The notes beneath the pieces were generated by a model. The model ran no database searches. It saw only the letters and a program-made list of their open reading frames with translations, and was not told where the DNA came from. A stretch of 64,000 nucleotides of DNA from Massilia sp. H6 (GTDB lineage: Bacteria; Pseudomonadota; Gammaproteobacteria; Burkholderiales; Burkholderiaceae_D): contig NZ_CP103371.1 of NCBI RefSeq assembly GCF_024802625.1, positions 372,001 through 436,000 of the forward strand. The letters run 5' to 3'. Positions 1 through 8,908 of this stretch are shown piece by piece. How positions within the stretch are numbered: the first letter of the stretch is position 1; each line of letters begins with the position of its first letter. A program made the translations under genes and the position numbers.

Positions 1-475
1 GCGACAGGAAGCGTTCGCGGTAATAATGCTTGAGCGTGCTGCGCGCCAGCCCTTCATCGGTGCGCACCCAGGGGTTGAGCAGTACCAGTGCGCTCACGCG
101 CGCATCGCTCTCGGCATACAGTGCCGCAGCCGAGGCGCCGTCGCACAGCCCCCACAGGACCACTTCTTGCAGACCCGGGACGGCGGCGAAAAAGGCGTCG
201 ATGGCGCAACGCACATCTAGCCCGATGTCGTCGAATCCGCGCATCTCGCCATCGCTGTCGCCCATTCCGCGGTAATCGAAGCGCATCGCCGCGATGCCCT
301 GCGCCGCCAGGGCGCGTGCCAGCAAGGTGAATTGGCGATGGCTGCCGGCGCGGTATTGCGGGCCGCCGACCACGACCAGCACGCCGCGCCGGCCCGGCTG
401 CATCGGCACGGTTGCCACGCCAACCAGCCATTGGCCGGCGCAGGGGAAGGCCAGCGCTTTTTCGTCAAACAGCAT
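1..475 (-). CDS. exosortase A system-associated hydrolase 1 (partial)
   Basis: Alpha/beta hydrolase of the exosortase A-associated hydrolase 1 type; its C-terminus lies beyond the window edge, so only about 158 residues are visible. The nucleophile elbow reads G-L-C-D-G, which places Cys111 where most alpha/beta hydrolases have Ser; an early strand-turn FDYRGMGDSDG (about residues 66-76) is the usual oxyanion/turn region. The ATG at 473-475 overlaps the end of the neighbouring hydrolase 2 gene by 11 nt, so the two are translationally coupled. Families of this pair occur only near XrtA loci. The substrate is not known; cleavage or transfer of an acyl group in the polysaccharide modification pathway is an inference from the adjacent acyl carrier protein and acyl ligase genes. 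Confidence 0.85.
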   Translation of the reverse strand, partial: MLFDEKALAFPCAGQWLVGVATVPMQPGRRGVLVVVGGPQYRAGSHRQFTLLARALAAQGIAAMRFDYRGMGDSDGEMRGFDDIGLDVRCAIDAFFAAVPGLQEVVLWGLCDGASAAALYAESDARVSALVLLNPWVRTDEGLARSTLKHYYRERFLS

Positions 476-1310
476 CGACCGGCTCCTGGATTGCTTCGCA
501 GGTGGCGGCCACCAAGGCCGGGCATTCGGTGATTTCCTGGGTCGACCAGAAAGGCTGGCCGACCACCTGCCGAGCCTGTACTAGCACGCGCGCGCGGCGC
601 CAACGCTCGACGGTACTGGAGGCGGCCGCCGTCAGCGGGCGGTCGGGGGCGGTCGCCAGCTCGAACCAGTGCACCGGGATCTTGTGCGGGGTCAGCAGGG
701 CCGCATCGAGCGCGTCGATCGCCTGCGCCAATTCTGGATGCAGGTCGTAGCCAGCGATTTCCAGCGTCTCGCCGCGCGCGAGCGCGGCGCGCAGGGCAGC
801 AGTGCCGAGCCTGGTATCGCCGCCCGAGAGCATGTCGTTGGCCACCCGCAGGCGCAAGAACTGCGCCAGGACCGAAGGGCCGGACAAGGCCGGCTGCCAC
901 AGGACAATGCGGGCAGGCGCCTTGGCTGCGGTGCGGGCGAAGTCGAGTGCCAGCGCGGCGCCCAGGCGCAGTCCGAGCAGCGTGATTGGCTGCGCCAGGC
1001 GCGTGTCGAGCCAGGCATGAGCTGACGCCAGGTCGCGCCTCCAGGTTTCCCAGCGTGCATCGCCGAAATCGCCGCTGCTGTCGCCGCAGCCGTGCAGGTC
1101 GATTTGCAGCACGCCGTAGCCCTGCGCCGCCAGTGCGCGCGCCTGCAGCGCTGCCATGCGGCGCGAGCGGTTCAGTTCTTCGGCAAACGGATGCACGTAC
1201 AGCACGGCGCCGCGGCAGTCGCCGACGGCGGGGTGAAACAGGCAAAAGCGCTGCCCGCCGTCCACCGGCAGGAAGAACGGCACCGCGGCTGGCCCGGACG
1301 CCAGGGTCAT
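465..1310 (-). CDS. exosortase A system-associated hydrolase 2
   Basis: 281-residue alpha/beta hydrolase-fold protein of the exosortase A-associated hydrolase 2 type. The fold is seen in YVHPFAEELNRSR (about 38-50), the turn QIDLHGCGDSSGD (about 69-81) and the elbow GLRLGAAL (113-120). At the elbow the expected nucleophile is replaced by Arg115 (G-L-R-L-G), so ordinary serine-hydrolase chemistry cannot be assumed. The start ATG overlaps the stop of the acyl carrier protein gene by 4 nt (ATGA), and the stop overlaps hydrolase 1 by 11 nt, giving a tightly coupled operon. It may act as a non-catalytic partner of hydrolase 1; that is an inference only. Confidence 0.88.
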   Translation of the reverse strand: MTLASGPAAVPFFLPVDGGQRFCLFHPAVGDCRGAVLYVHPFAEELNRSRRMAALQARALAAQGYGVLQIDLHGCGDSSGDFGDARWETWRRDLASAHAWLDTRLAQPITLLGLRLGAALALDFARTAAKAPARIVLWQPALSGPSVLAQFLRLRVANDMLSGGDTRLGTAALRAALARGETLEIAGYDLHPELAQAIDALDAALLTPHKIPVHWFELATAPDRPLTAAASSTVERWRRARVLVQARQVVGQPFWSTQEITECPALVAATCEAIQEPVDAV

Positions 1311-1555
1311 GCGCCGCGCTTTTCTTGCACGAAGGCCGTCAGGCTGCCGAGCGTGGCAAAGGTACTGGCGCTGATGTCGTCGTCGTCGATCATGATGCCG
1401 AACTGGTCTTCGAGTGCACCGATCAGGCTCACGACCGCCATCGAATCGAGCTCCGGCAGGCTGCCCAGCAGCGGCGAGTCTGCAGCGAGTTCGTTGCCGG
1501 CCGGGCCCAGGTTCAGCACGTCGATGAGGATATTCCTGACTTCGTTCAAGTACAT
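1307..1555 (-). CDS. acyl carrier protein, XrtA locus
   Basis: 82-residue acyl carrier protein. The phosphopantetheine attachment motif is L-D-S-M (Asp-Ser at about 37-38), followed by the usual acidic helix ALEDQFGIMIDDDD. A longer in-frame reading exists upstream, but the Met at 1553-1555 starts the recognisable ACP fold and the extra 47 residues would be shadow sequence of the GNAT gene. It overlaps the GNAT gene by 10 nt and hydrolase 2 by 4 nt. It presumably carries the acyl or aminoacyl intermediate activated by the AMP ligase at 3951-5525 and handled by the hydrolases and GNAT protein. Confidence 0.9.
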   Translation of the reverse strand: MYLNEVRNILIDVLNLGPAGNELAADSPLLGSLPELDSMAVVSLIGALEDQFGIMIDDDDISASTFATLGSLTAFVQEKRGA

Positions 1556-2607
1556 TCTTGCTCCGTTAATCCGTTGCATGTGCTCTGGCGCGCGGCGCGC
1601 GCCTGCAGCTTGCGGTGCCAGCCGCGTAGTGCAGGCCAGCGGTAAATATTGAGATGGTAGAGCGTGCGCACCTCGTCCGTCCAGCGCAAGTGCCATTCCA
1701 TGACCTTGCCATAGAATTCGATGCGCTTGAAGCGCCCCTGGTCGAACAACTCGCGGGTTTCCTCCTCGCGCATCAGGAGGGTAGGCGACAGCGATCCGGC
1801 GACGCGCTCGTCATAGGTTGTCTTGAGCACCACGATGCAATCAGCGCCTTCGATGCACAGGTCGGTCGCGGCAAGCTGCCCGCCAATCCAGTAGCGGTAG
1901 ATGCTGCCGGCTCCGCGTCGGCAGAACGCCTCGAGCATGTCTTTGTAAAACCGCCCCTGCGCATTGTCGGCGTGGACCGCGGTGCCGCCGCCGGCTTTCC
2001 AGCCGGTGCTCTCCAGATTGCCATAATCGGCGACCGCGGCGCCCACCGACTCGGCATCGCGTATTACTTCCAGGCGCAGCGCGATGCCGTCGCGTTCGAG
2101 CCGGGCGCGCTGCTTCTTCAGGTTGCCGCGCAAATTCTTGCCGCGCGTGCTCCAGTACGCGTCGAAACTGCCCTCGATGGTAATTCGGGCGGTCTGGATG
2201 TAGTTGAGCGTTTGCACGCAACCGCCATCGGCTGGACGCGGAACCAGTTCCGGGTCGCACTGCGTGATGGCGGTTACCAAGTTGAGACCGGGCAGGGCGC
2301 GCACCAGCGCAGCGGCCAGCATGGCGGTGTCGGTGCCGGGGCATTGCAGCCAGATGCCGATCGGGGCCTGGGCGGGCTGGAAGGTCTGCCAGCGCGCGCG
2401 GCCCTCGGATGACAATACCGCCATTGCCACCACATGTTGGCCGCAGCGGCAGGTTGCCAGCAGTTCGTCGCCGCGCGCGAAATGCGCGAGCAGCGGCAGC
2501 ACGAAATCGGCTGCCAGCAGCGGCGAGGCCGCGCCGCTTGCATGCAGCCGCGCCCATTCCGACAGGTGCTCGGCAAAGCTGCGTGCCGAAACGAAGCTCC
2601 AGTTCAT
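1546..2607 (-). CDS. GNAT-family N-acyltransferase (CelD/BcsL type)
   Basis: 353-residue protein of the GNAT/Acetyltransf_6 (CelD/BcsL-like) family common in exosortase loci. It contains the region GKNLRGNLKKQRARLERDG in the first half and the GNAT-like TYDERVAGSLSPTLLM / RIEFYGKVMEWHLRW segments near the C-terminus. The start at 2605-2607 was chosen because it begins the conserved domain and gives a 4-nt ATGA overlap with the aminotransferase gene upstream; a longer open frame upstream is shadow sequence. The likely role is transfer of an acyl group from the neighbouring ACP to an amino sugar produced with the DegT-type aminotransferase. Donor and acceptor are not shown by the sequence. Confidence 0.83.
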   Translation of the reverse strand: MNWSFVSARSFAEHLSEWARLHASGAASPLLAADFVLPLLAHFARGDELLATCRCGQHVVAMAVLSSEGRARWQTFQPAQAPIGIWLQCPGTDTAMLAAALVRALPGLNLVTAITQCDPELVPRPADGGCVQTLNYIQTARITIEGSFDAYWSTRGKNLRGNLKKQRARLERDGIALRLEVIRDAESVGAAVADYGNLESTGWKAGGGTAVHADNAQGRFYKDMLEAFCRRGAGSIYRYWIGGQLAATDLCIEGADCIVVLKTTYDERVAGSLSPTLLMREEETRELFDQGRFKRIEFYGKVMEWHLRWTDEVRTLYHLNIYRWPALRGWHRKLQARAARQSTCNGLTEQECT

Positions 2608-3830
2608 GCCGCCACCGCCTGGGCCAGCAGCGCCTGCTGCAGCTGGTCTGCCATCCATGCCAGTTCGTCCGGGTTTAGCTCCTGGTGGCAGGGAAAGGCG
2701 ATCACGCGTTGTGCCAGCATCGCGCCGTTGGCGCAAGTGGCGGCGTCTACTCCCGGCCAGCGCGCATGGGCAAAGCGCACCAGCGGCACCCCGGCCGCGT
2801 GCAAGCGCTCGAAAATGCTTTCTGGATCGTCCAGCAGTAGCGGGAACTGCCACGGCACGACGCCCTCGGGCAGCGTGGGAAACAACGGCCGGCAGCCGGG
2901 CAGGCCGCGCGTGGCGTCTTCGAGCACCAGATAGTGGCGCCGCCGCAAGGTACAGATGCGGCGGGTCGAAGCCAGTTTCATGATCACCCGCGAAAACCAG
3001 GCCGAACGCTTGTCGACCCAGCGCGGTTCGAAATCGAAGCCGCTGTCCGACGAAGCCGGCGCCAGGCTGGTCTTAATGCTTGCGCCGGCGCCGGCATTGT
3101 GGCGCGCCTTGAGCGCGCGCCACGCCATGTCCTTCAAGCCCAAGGGCAGGCGCAGCAAGGCGCGCACGACTGGCAGGCGTCCGTGCGCGAAACTGTTTTC
3201 GAGCGTGGCCAGCGCTGCCTTGGCCTCGAAACCCAGGCCGCCAGGTTGCAGCACGATTGCGTCGAGCCGGTGGCGCGCCGATACCAGGGCCCCGCCTTCG
3301 TAGGTTGGAAAAAACTTCATGCTGCTGGCGATGGCGTAGTCACCCCAGGAACCGACCGGCTTGCCGCGGTACTGGCCGAAGAAGCAGTGCGCGCAGTCTT
3401 CCAGCAGCTGCAGGCCGCGCGCGTCGCAAAAGGCACGGATCGTTTGCAGCGCTTGCGGAAAGCCGAAGTAATTGGTGACCATGAGGGCGCGCGTCGCCGG
3501 GCCGAGCTTCGCCGCCACGTCGTCAAGGTCGACCGAGGCGTCTGCGCCGACGCGGTAGAATACCGGGGTCGCTCCGCACCACAATACCGGCGGCACCATC
3601 GAGGGGCTGTGGTAGGCCGGCACCAGCACTTCGTCGCCCGGCTGTAGGCCCATCTGGCGCAGCGCCAGCGCGATCGCCACCCTGCCGCTTGTGACCATGC
3701 GCACCTGGCCGGCGTCGAGCACCGACGGTGGCCGCGCAGCGGCGTGCCTGCCCTGCGGGCCGCTGAACGAGGCACGCGACAGCACGGGGGCGATCGGCAG
3801 GCTGGGGCGGTGTGCGCGCATGTGGTTCAT
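2604..3830 (-). CDS. DegT/DnrJ/EryC1/StrS aminotransferase
   Basis: 408-residue PLP-dependent sugar aminotransferase-like protein. The cofactor lysine is Lys172 in SSMKFFPTYEGGALVS, and the PLP-pyridine aspartate is Asp145 in LLEDCAHCFFG; VTSGRVAIALAL and DEVLVPAYHSPSM are typical N-terminal motifs. The Met at 3828-3830 (MNHMRAH) is used; a second in-frame Met three codons later is equally possible, and the longer upstream reading is non-coding. It is divergently transcribed from the acyl ligase gene across 120 bp. Family members make amino sugars or transfer amino groups to keto intermediates. Here it probably supplies an amino group for an amide-linked polysaccharide substituent, together with the GNAT, ACP and ligase genes. 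Confidence 0.88.
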   Translation of the reverse strand: MNHMRAHRPSLPIAPVLSRASFSGPQGRHAAARPPSVLDAGQVRMVTSGRVAIALALRQMGLQPGDEVLVPAYHSPSMVPPVLWCGATPVFYRVGADASVDLDDVAAKLGPATRALMVTNYFGFPQALQTIRAFCDARGLQLLEDCAHCFFGQYRGKPVGSWGDYAIASSMKFFPTYEGGALVSARHRLDAIVLQPGGLGFEAKAALATLENSFAHGRLPVVRALLRLPLGLKDMAWRALKARHNAGAGASIKTSLAPASSDSGFDFEPRWVDKRSAWFSRVIMKLASTRRICTLRRRHYLVLEDATRGLPGCRPLFPTLPEGVVPWQFPLLLDDPESIFERLHAAGVPLVRFAHARWPGVDAATCANGAMLAQRVIAFPCHQELNPDELAWMADQLQQALLAQAVAA

Positions 3831-3950
3831 CTTCAGTTTAGGCAACACAGTATAACGGTGGATGCCGGTTTTGCTGTTCTGGGTTGAAACGAAAATGTTA
3901 AGATGGCGCCCGCTTTTCCCGTCCCTGCTGGTCTGTACAAGAAGGTTTGA

Positions 3951-5525
3951 ATGAGCGAGCTGGTTCACGATTTGATTTTCACGGCGGCGCACCGGGCCCC
4001 TGGCGCCGAGGCGCTGGTATACGGCGCCGAACGGCTCGACTACGCCGCACTGGCGCGCATGGTGCAGGGAGCAGCCGGACAGCTGCTGGATATCGGTATC
4101 AAGCCGCGCGAACGGGTTGCGGTCTATCTCGAAAAACGCATTGAAAACGTGGCCGCGATGTTCGGCGCATCGGCGGCGGGCGCCGTGTTCGTGCCGGTCA
4201 ATCCGCTGCTGAAGGCGCCCCAGGTTGCGCATATCCTGGCCGACTGCGAGGCACGCGTACTGGTCACCTCGAGCGAGCGCCTGCATGCACTAGCCGAGGT
4301 GCTGGCGCACTGCCCTGGATTGCGCTCGATTATCGTGGTCGGCTCCGCCTCGCTGCCACAGCTGCCTGGCGCATTCCGGCTGCTGGCCTGGGAGTCAGGT
4401 GCAGCGCCGGCGCCTGGCGGCGCCCTGCCGGCGATCGACGCCGACATGGCCGCCATCCTGTACACATCGGGCAGCACCGGTAAACCCAAAGGCGTGGTGC
4501 TATCGCACCGGAACATCGTGGCTGGCGCGCGCAGCGTTGCGGGCTATCTTGGCAACACGGACGACGACCGCATCCTGGCGGTGCTGCCGCTGAGCTTCGA
4601 CTACGGCTTGAGCCAGCTGACCACCGCCTTTTACGCCGGCGCCACCGTGGTGCTGATCAATCACCTGTTTGCGCGCGACGTGCTCAAGGCAGTGGATGCG
4701 GAACGCATCACCGGCCTGGCCGCGGTGCCGCCATTGTGGATTCAGCTCGCGCAACTGGATTGGCCGGCCGCCTGCTCGCTGCGCTACCTGACCAACTCGG
4801 GCGGCGCCATGCCGCGCGCTACCGTGGCCGCGCTGCGCACCAGGCTGCCCGATGCCAACCTGTTTCTGATGTATGGCCTGACCGAAGCTTTCCGCTCCAC
4901 CTATCTGCCGCCAGCCGAGCTGGCGCGCCGCCCCGACTCGATGGGCCGCGCCATCCCGAACGCCGAGGTGCTGGTGGTACGGCCTGACGGCAGCCTGTGC
5001 GATGCCGACGAGCCCGGAGAGCTGGTGCACCGCGGCGCCCTGGTCTCGCTGGGCTACTGGAACGATCCGGCCAAGACCGCGCAGCGTTTTCGTCCGGCGC
5101 CCGGCCAAGATCCTGCGCTGCCGCTGGCCGAGCTGGCGGTATGGTCGGGCGACACCGTGCGCCGCGACCAAGAGGGTTACCTGTACTTTATTGGCCGCAG
5201 CGACGACATGATCAAGGTGTCTGGCTACCGGGTCAGCCCGGCCGAGGTCGAGGAAGTCGTGCATGAGAGCGGCCTGGTCGAAGAAGCGGTCGCCTTTGGG
5301 GTGCCGCATCCGGTCATGGGCCAGGCCATCGTGGTGCTCGCGGTGGCGCGCGAAGCAGGCTTGACCCCCGCGCTGCTGCAGAAAGAATGCCAGCGCCGCC
5401 TGCCGGCCTGGATGGTGCCGGCCCATATCGCGCTGCTTCTTGGCCCGTTGCCGCGCAACCCTAACGGCAAGTTCGACCGTCCGGCGTTACGCGCGCCCTT
5501 TGTTGCGCTGTTTGAAAGCGAATGA
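3951..5525 (+). CDS. acyl-CoA/ACP ligase (AMP-forming), exosortase A system-associated
   Basis: 524-residue adenylate-forming enzyme of the exosortase A-associated ligase family. The P-loop-like A3 motif YTSGSTGKPKG is at 171-181, the MYGLTE A5 motif lies at about 306-311, and the C-terminal catalytic lysine is in PNGKFDRPAL close to residue 511. It should activate a carboxylic acid as an acyl adenylate and pass it to CoA or to the ACP encoded at 1307-1555. The ATG at 3951 follows a 120-bp divergent intergenic region; I saw no strong sigma-70 promoter there, and a sigma-54-like match (TGGATGCC...TTTTGC) has the wrong spacing. The next gene begins 4 nt after the stop, so the two are cotranscribed. 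Confidence 0.92.
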   Translation: MSELVHDLIFTAAHRAPGAEALVYGAERLDYAALARMVQGAAGQLLDIGIKPRERVAVYLEKRIENVAAMFGASAAGAVFVPVNPLLKAPQVAHILADCEARVLVTSSERLHALAEVLAHCPGLRSIIVVGSASLPQLPGAFRLLAWESGAAPAPGGALPAIDADMAAILYTSGSTGKPKGVVLSHRNIVAGARSVAGYLGNTDDDRILAVLPLSFDYGLSQLTTAFYAGATVVLINHLFARDVLKAVDAERITGLAAVPPLWIQLAQLDWPAACSLRYLTNSGGAMPRATVAALRTRLPDANLFLMYGLTEAFRSTYLPPAELARRPDSMGRAIPNAEVLVVRPDGSLCDADEPGELVHRGALVSLGYWNDPAKTAQRFRPAPGQDPALPLAELAVWSGDTVRRDQEGYLYFIGRSDDMIKVSGYRVSPAEVEEVVHESGLVEEAVAFGVPHPVMGQAIVVLAVAREAGLTPALLQKECQRRLPAWMVPAHIALLLGPLPRNPNGKFDRPALRAPFVALFESE

Positions 5526-5529
5526 TCCC

Positions 5530-6765
5530 ATGAGCGTTACCAAACCAGTCCATGCCGCGCAAACCGGCTTCCCCGTCGTTGATGGCTGCCTGCAGGTCGG
5601 TGGTATCCCGATCACGCGCCTGGCGCAGCGGGTCGGCAGCACGCCTTTCTATGCGTACGACCGTCGCCTGCTGTCGGAACGCATTGCCGAGGTGCGCAAG
5701 CACATCCCAGCTGCGGTCGAGCTCCACTATTCGGTGAAGGCCAACCCGATGCCGGCCCTGGTCCAGCACCTTGCGGGCCTGGTCGATGGCCTGGACGTGG
5801 CATCCGGCGGCGAGCTCAAGGTTGCGCTCGACACCGGCATGGATCCGTGGCGCGTCAGCTTCGCCGGTCCCGGCAAGTCCGAGGCCGAACTGCGCCGGGC
5901 GATTGCCGCCGGCGTCTGCATCCATGCCGAATCGGAACGCGAGCTGCGCACCGTGGCGCGCCTCGGCGAGGCACTGGGCATCGCGCCGCAACTGGTATTG
6001 CGGATCAACCCGGACTTTGAACTGAAGGGCTCGGGCATGCGCATGGGGGGCGGTGCCAAGCAGTTCGGCATCGACGCCGAGGAAGCCCCGCGCATGCTGA
6101 CGCTGGCGGCAGCGCTCGGACTGGATGTGCTGGGTTTTCACATCTACAGCGGCTCGCAAAGCCTTAAAGCCGAGGCAATCATCGAGGCCCAGGCGCAGAC
6201 CGTAGAGCTGGCGCTACGACTGGCCGAGACCAGCCGCAGCCCGCTACGGATGCTCAACATCGGCGGCGGCTTCGGCATTCCTTATTTCCCGGGCGAGGCA
6301 CGCCTTGACCTGGCGCCGATTGGCGCTGCCCTCGATCGCTTGCTGCCGCGGGTGCGGGCGGCGTTGCCCGAGGCTAGCTTGTCGATTGAGCTGGGACGCT
6401 ACCTGGTCGGGGAAGCGGGCGTTTACGTGGCGCGCGTGGTCGACCGCAAGGTCTCGCGCGGCCAGGTATTCTTGGTCACGGATGGCGGCTTGCACCACCA
6501 CCTGGCCGCGTCGGGAAATTTTGGACAGGTGATCCGCAAGAACTATCCCGTCGCGATCGGCAACCGGATGGCTTCTGGCGATACAGAGGCGGTGTCGGTG
6601 GTCGGGCCGTTATGCACGCCGCTCGACGTGCTGGCCGACCGCATGGAGCTGCCGCGCGCCGACGTGGGCGACCTGGTAGTGGTGTTCCAGTCGGGGGCGT
6701 ATGGGTTGAGTGCGAGTCCGGGGGGATTTCTTGGGCATCCGGATGCGCAGGAAGTGCTGGTCTGA
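5530..6765 (+). CDS. PLP-dependent decarboxylase, exosortase A system-associated
   Basis: 411-residue fold-type III PLP enzyme of the diaminopimelate/ornithine decarboxylase superfamily, exosortase A-associated subfamily. Lys70 in HYSVKANPMP is the Schiff-base lysine; the phosphate-binding glycine-rich loop NIGGGFGIPYF and the C-terminal FQSGAYG motif are present. The ATG at 5530 lies 4 nt after the ligase stop and was chosen over a longer upstream frame inside the ligase gene. It probably decarboxylates an amino acid to an amine or polyamine that is joined to the ligase-activated acid. The ligase-decarboxylase pair is a hallmark of XrtA loci; the real substrate is unknown. Confidence 0.92.
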   Translation: MSVTKPVHAAQTGFPVVDGCLQVGGIPITRLAQRVGSTPFYAYDRRLLSERIAEVRKHIPAAVELHYSVKANPMPALVQHLAGLVDGLDVASGGELKVALDTGMDPWRVSFAGPGKSEAELRRAIAAGVCIHAESERELRTVARLGEALGIAPQLVLRINPDFELKGSGMRMGGGAKQFGIDAEEAPRMLTLAAALGLDVLGFHIYSGSQSLKAEAIIEAQAQTVELALRLAETSRSPLRMLNIGGGFGIPYFPGEARLDLAPIGAALDRLLPRVRAALPEASLSIELGRYLVGEAGVYVARVVDRKVSRGQVFLVTDGGLHHHLAASGNFGQVIRKNYPVAIGNRMASGDTEAVSVVGPLCTPLDVLADRMELPRADVGDLVVVFQSGAYGLSASPGGFLGHPDAQEVLV

Positions 6766-7113
6766 GGCGGAGCGTGTAGTACCGACGGCAATTTCTTGAT
6801 GAGCAACTCGAGCCGAAACTTCAGGTCTGCCGGACGCTTGTCGAGCAAAGCCAGCATTTCCTGAGCGATGGAAAAATCGGCGCGTCAGAAAGCAACTTTG
6901 AACACGCTAGGCGCCGGTCGTGGATGTTGTTAGCAATCATTTCGCGATAGCCCGCCGCGATCGGGTGATGATCCAGAACATACACGAGGAAGCTCGCAGT
7001 GCGCCGGACCATGTGCACGGAATCTGATGAATCATCGGAATCATGTTTCCGGATGTGGACCAAAGGCCGCTTCAGTCACCTAAAACTTTGCCCAAACACC
7101 CGGAATCGCGACT
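6766..7113. other. 348-bp gap with possible decayed coding fragments
   Basis: No intact gene. On the minus strand two overlapping open stretches in different frames read like remnants of one protein: HPIAAGYREMIANN near 6930-6970 and MLALLDKRPADLKFRLELL near 6800-6857, as if joined by a frameshift around 6860-6900. I do not recognise the family. The gap sits between the conserved ligase-decarboxylase pair and the lower-G+C cassette, so it may be a scar of the event that brought that cassette in. Confidence 0.35.
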
Positions 7114-8883
7114 TTATTCAGCAGCTCGGGCCGCCACATTCTCTTGTGCCGCATTCCAGTAGCGATGATACACCCCGGCCGTCTTGATCAGATAGCTGTA
7201 GTCGCGTAGACCGCTGCCCGTCAGCAGGCTAGCCAGGCGCAAGGCACCTCGGCTGATCAATTTGTCCGGAAAGTACTGTGCCGACAGCATGCGATATCCA
7301 TTGCTAGCCTGCGAACGACGCATTTGCGCGTACATCTTCTTGTCGTAGTAAGTATCCCATTGGTATTTCAAGCCCGGGGGACTAGGCAAGGTGCAAGGGA
7401 TGTGCCCAGGATAGGCTTGCCATGGAATCGACTTCAGTGCGTTCGGGAAGTATTCCATCCAGTCCATGTAGAAACGGTGCGCCATGAGCCAGTCATTTGG
7501 CAGGCGTAGCACGCTGTCGAGGAAGTCTGCATCGAAGAATGGAAGGTGGAACTCGATTCGCTCGACGTCGATGTCCTCGAAATGCTGAGCCAAGTGACGC
7601 CGTTGGTCGTTGAGCATCAAGAACAGCTGGAAACGCCGACCCTGGTCAGGACCCTCGATGGCGGCCAGCTCCTCGGCAATACCCTGGAAGGTGAGGTTGC
7701 CGATCTGTTCGACAGCTGAGCGATGGAAGATCCGGCGTGGGACACCGCCGTTGAATAGCGTGATCGCTTCCGGCGTCGCGCCGCGCTCCATCGCCGATAC
7801 AATTTCGGGCGTCATGTAGACATAGCCTAGACCCACACTTCCGCCGTCGCCGGACCATAGCACTGGCGCCTGCCCGGCTGACGACAGTTCAGGGAAAGTC
7901 TCGCGGATCCAGGCATTGACCGCATCCTTGCGATAACCCTGGCTCACGTTTCCAGCATTCGTTTCGATCTGCGTATGTTTCAGGTGTAACTGGTCGGCGA
8001 CCAACTTCGCGAATACTTGATCCTGGCTACAGTCGGGCGCATAGTTTACTGAATGCACATCACTGCCGAGCGCTGCCAAGCCACCAACGATCACTCGTGA
8101 ATCGAGGCCGCCGCTGAGGAAGGCGGCGGCGATGCGGGCGTTACGCTGGCGCCGCACGACCGCACTCAGAAAGCTATCGTAAGCACGGCGCGTTGCGGAT
8201 TCGTAGCTAATGTCATCCAGCGGTCCATCCCAGCGCCAGTATTGCTCGCGCTGCACGCTGCCAGCGCTGAGGTACACGGCTTCACCTGCGCGCAACATGG
8301 AAATGTTCAGGAAAGGCGTGCGCTCGCCCAGCGCATAACCAAGTGCAGCGATTTCGGTGACGCCGCGTATGTCGAACTGCTTGGGCACGGCAGGGACCGC
8401 CTCCAGGATGCGCAGTGCGCTGGCGAAAACGACGAACTGGGGACCTGCCCACACATACACCGGTCGCACTCCGCACTTATCGACGTACACCGACATCGTA
8501 TGCTTAAGAGCATCGTAATCGACACCGCAGAAGGTTCCGGATGCTTGTCGGAGTATGTCGAAGCGCATATTTGAGCGCATATCCGAGCGCAGGCCGGCGC
8601 TGATACGCTCCAGGTCTTCGGTGCGCTCGCTGTTACCGGTCATACCCGGACCTGTGAGCAGCGGTTCGCCTGCAATCACCGAAAAACCCGCACTGCCCTG
8701 ATCCAGCATGCCGCTGCCATTAAAGGCGCCAATATCGACGCTAGCCACATAGGCGTGGCTGGTACGCCATTCGGTCGGAAGGTCTGCAGGGGAGCGCGTC
8801 ACATGCATGCGCAATGCATCGATCAAGGCCGGGGGTAGGTCGACATCAGGAGACAGGGAATAGGCGCCGCAGAAGATAGTCAT
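7114..8883 (-). CDS. asparagine synthase-like protein
   Basis: 589-residue protein with a complete asparagine-synthase-type ATP-pyrophosphatase domain: the PP-loop is FLSGGLDSRVI (SGGLDS at 257-262). The N-terminal half resembles a class II glutamine amidotransferase fold but starts MTIFCG, so the cysteine is residue 5, not the N-terminal residue 2 required for glutaminase chemistry; it may use free ammonia or another amine. It differs clearly from the XrtA amidotransferase at 16649-18604. It begins the cassette that also holds a flippase, glycosyltransferase and deacetylase, so amidation of a uronic acid or another sugar carboxylate in the repeat unit is plausible. The start ATG at 8881-8883 lies 25 bp from the flippase stop. 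Confidence 0.82.
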   Translation of the reverse strand: MTIFCGAYSLSPDVDLPPALIDALRMHVTRSPADLPTEWRTSHAYVASVDIGAFNGSGMLDQGSAGFSVIAGEPLLTGPGMTGNSERTEDLERISAGLRSDMRSNMRFDILRQASGTFCGVDYDALKHTMSVYVDKCGVRPVYVWAGPQFVVFASALRILEAVPAVPKQFDIRGVTEIAALGYALGERTPFLNISMLRAGEAVYLSAGSVQREQYWRWDGPLDDISYESATRRAYDSFLSAVVRRQRNARIAAAFLSGGLDSRVIVGGLAALGSDVHSVNYAPDCSQDQVFAKLVADQLHLKHTQIETNAGNVSQGYRKDAVNAWIRETFPELSSAGQAPVLWSGDGGSVGLGYVYMTPEIVSAMERGATPEAITLFNGGVPRRIFHRSAVEQIGNLTFQGIAEELAAIEGPDQGRRFQLFLMLNDQRRHLAQHFEDIDVERIEFHLPFFDADFLDSVLRLPNDWLMAHRFYMDWMEYFPNALKSIPWQAYPGHIPCTLPSPPGLKYQWDTYYDKKMYAQMRRSQASNGYRMLSAQYFPDKLISRGALRLASLLTGSGLRDYSYLIKTAGVYHRYWNAAQENVAARAAE

Positions 8884-8908
8884 GGTCGTGTTATCAATTC
8901 GTTATAGG

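Noticed and set aside
3861..3876. Sigma-54-like string before the acyl ligase gene
   Set aside because: Eleven bases separate GG from GC, so the spacing is wrong.
6766..7113. Fragments considered as an insertion sequence remnant
   Set aside because: No terminal inverted repeats, target duplication or transposase motif could be seen; kept only as an unidentified decayed stretch.
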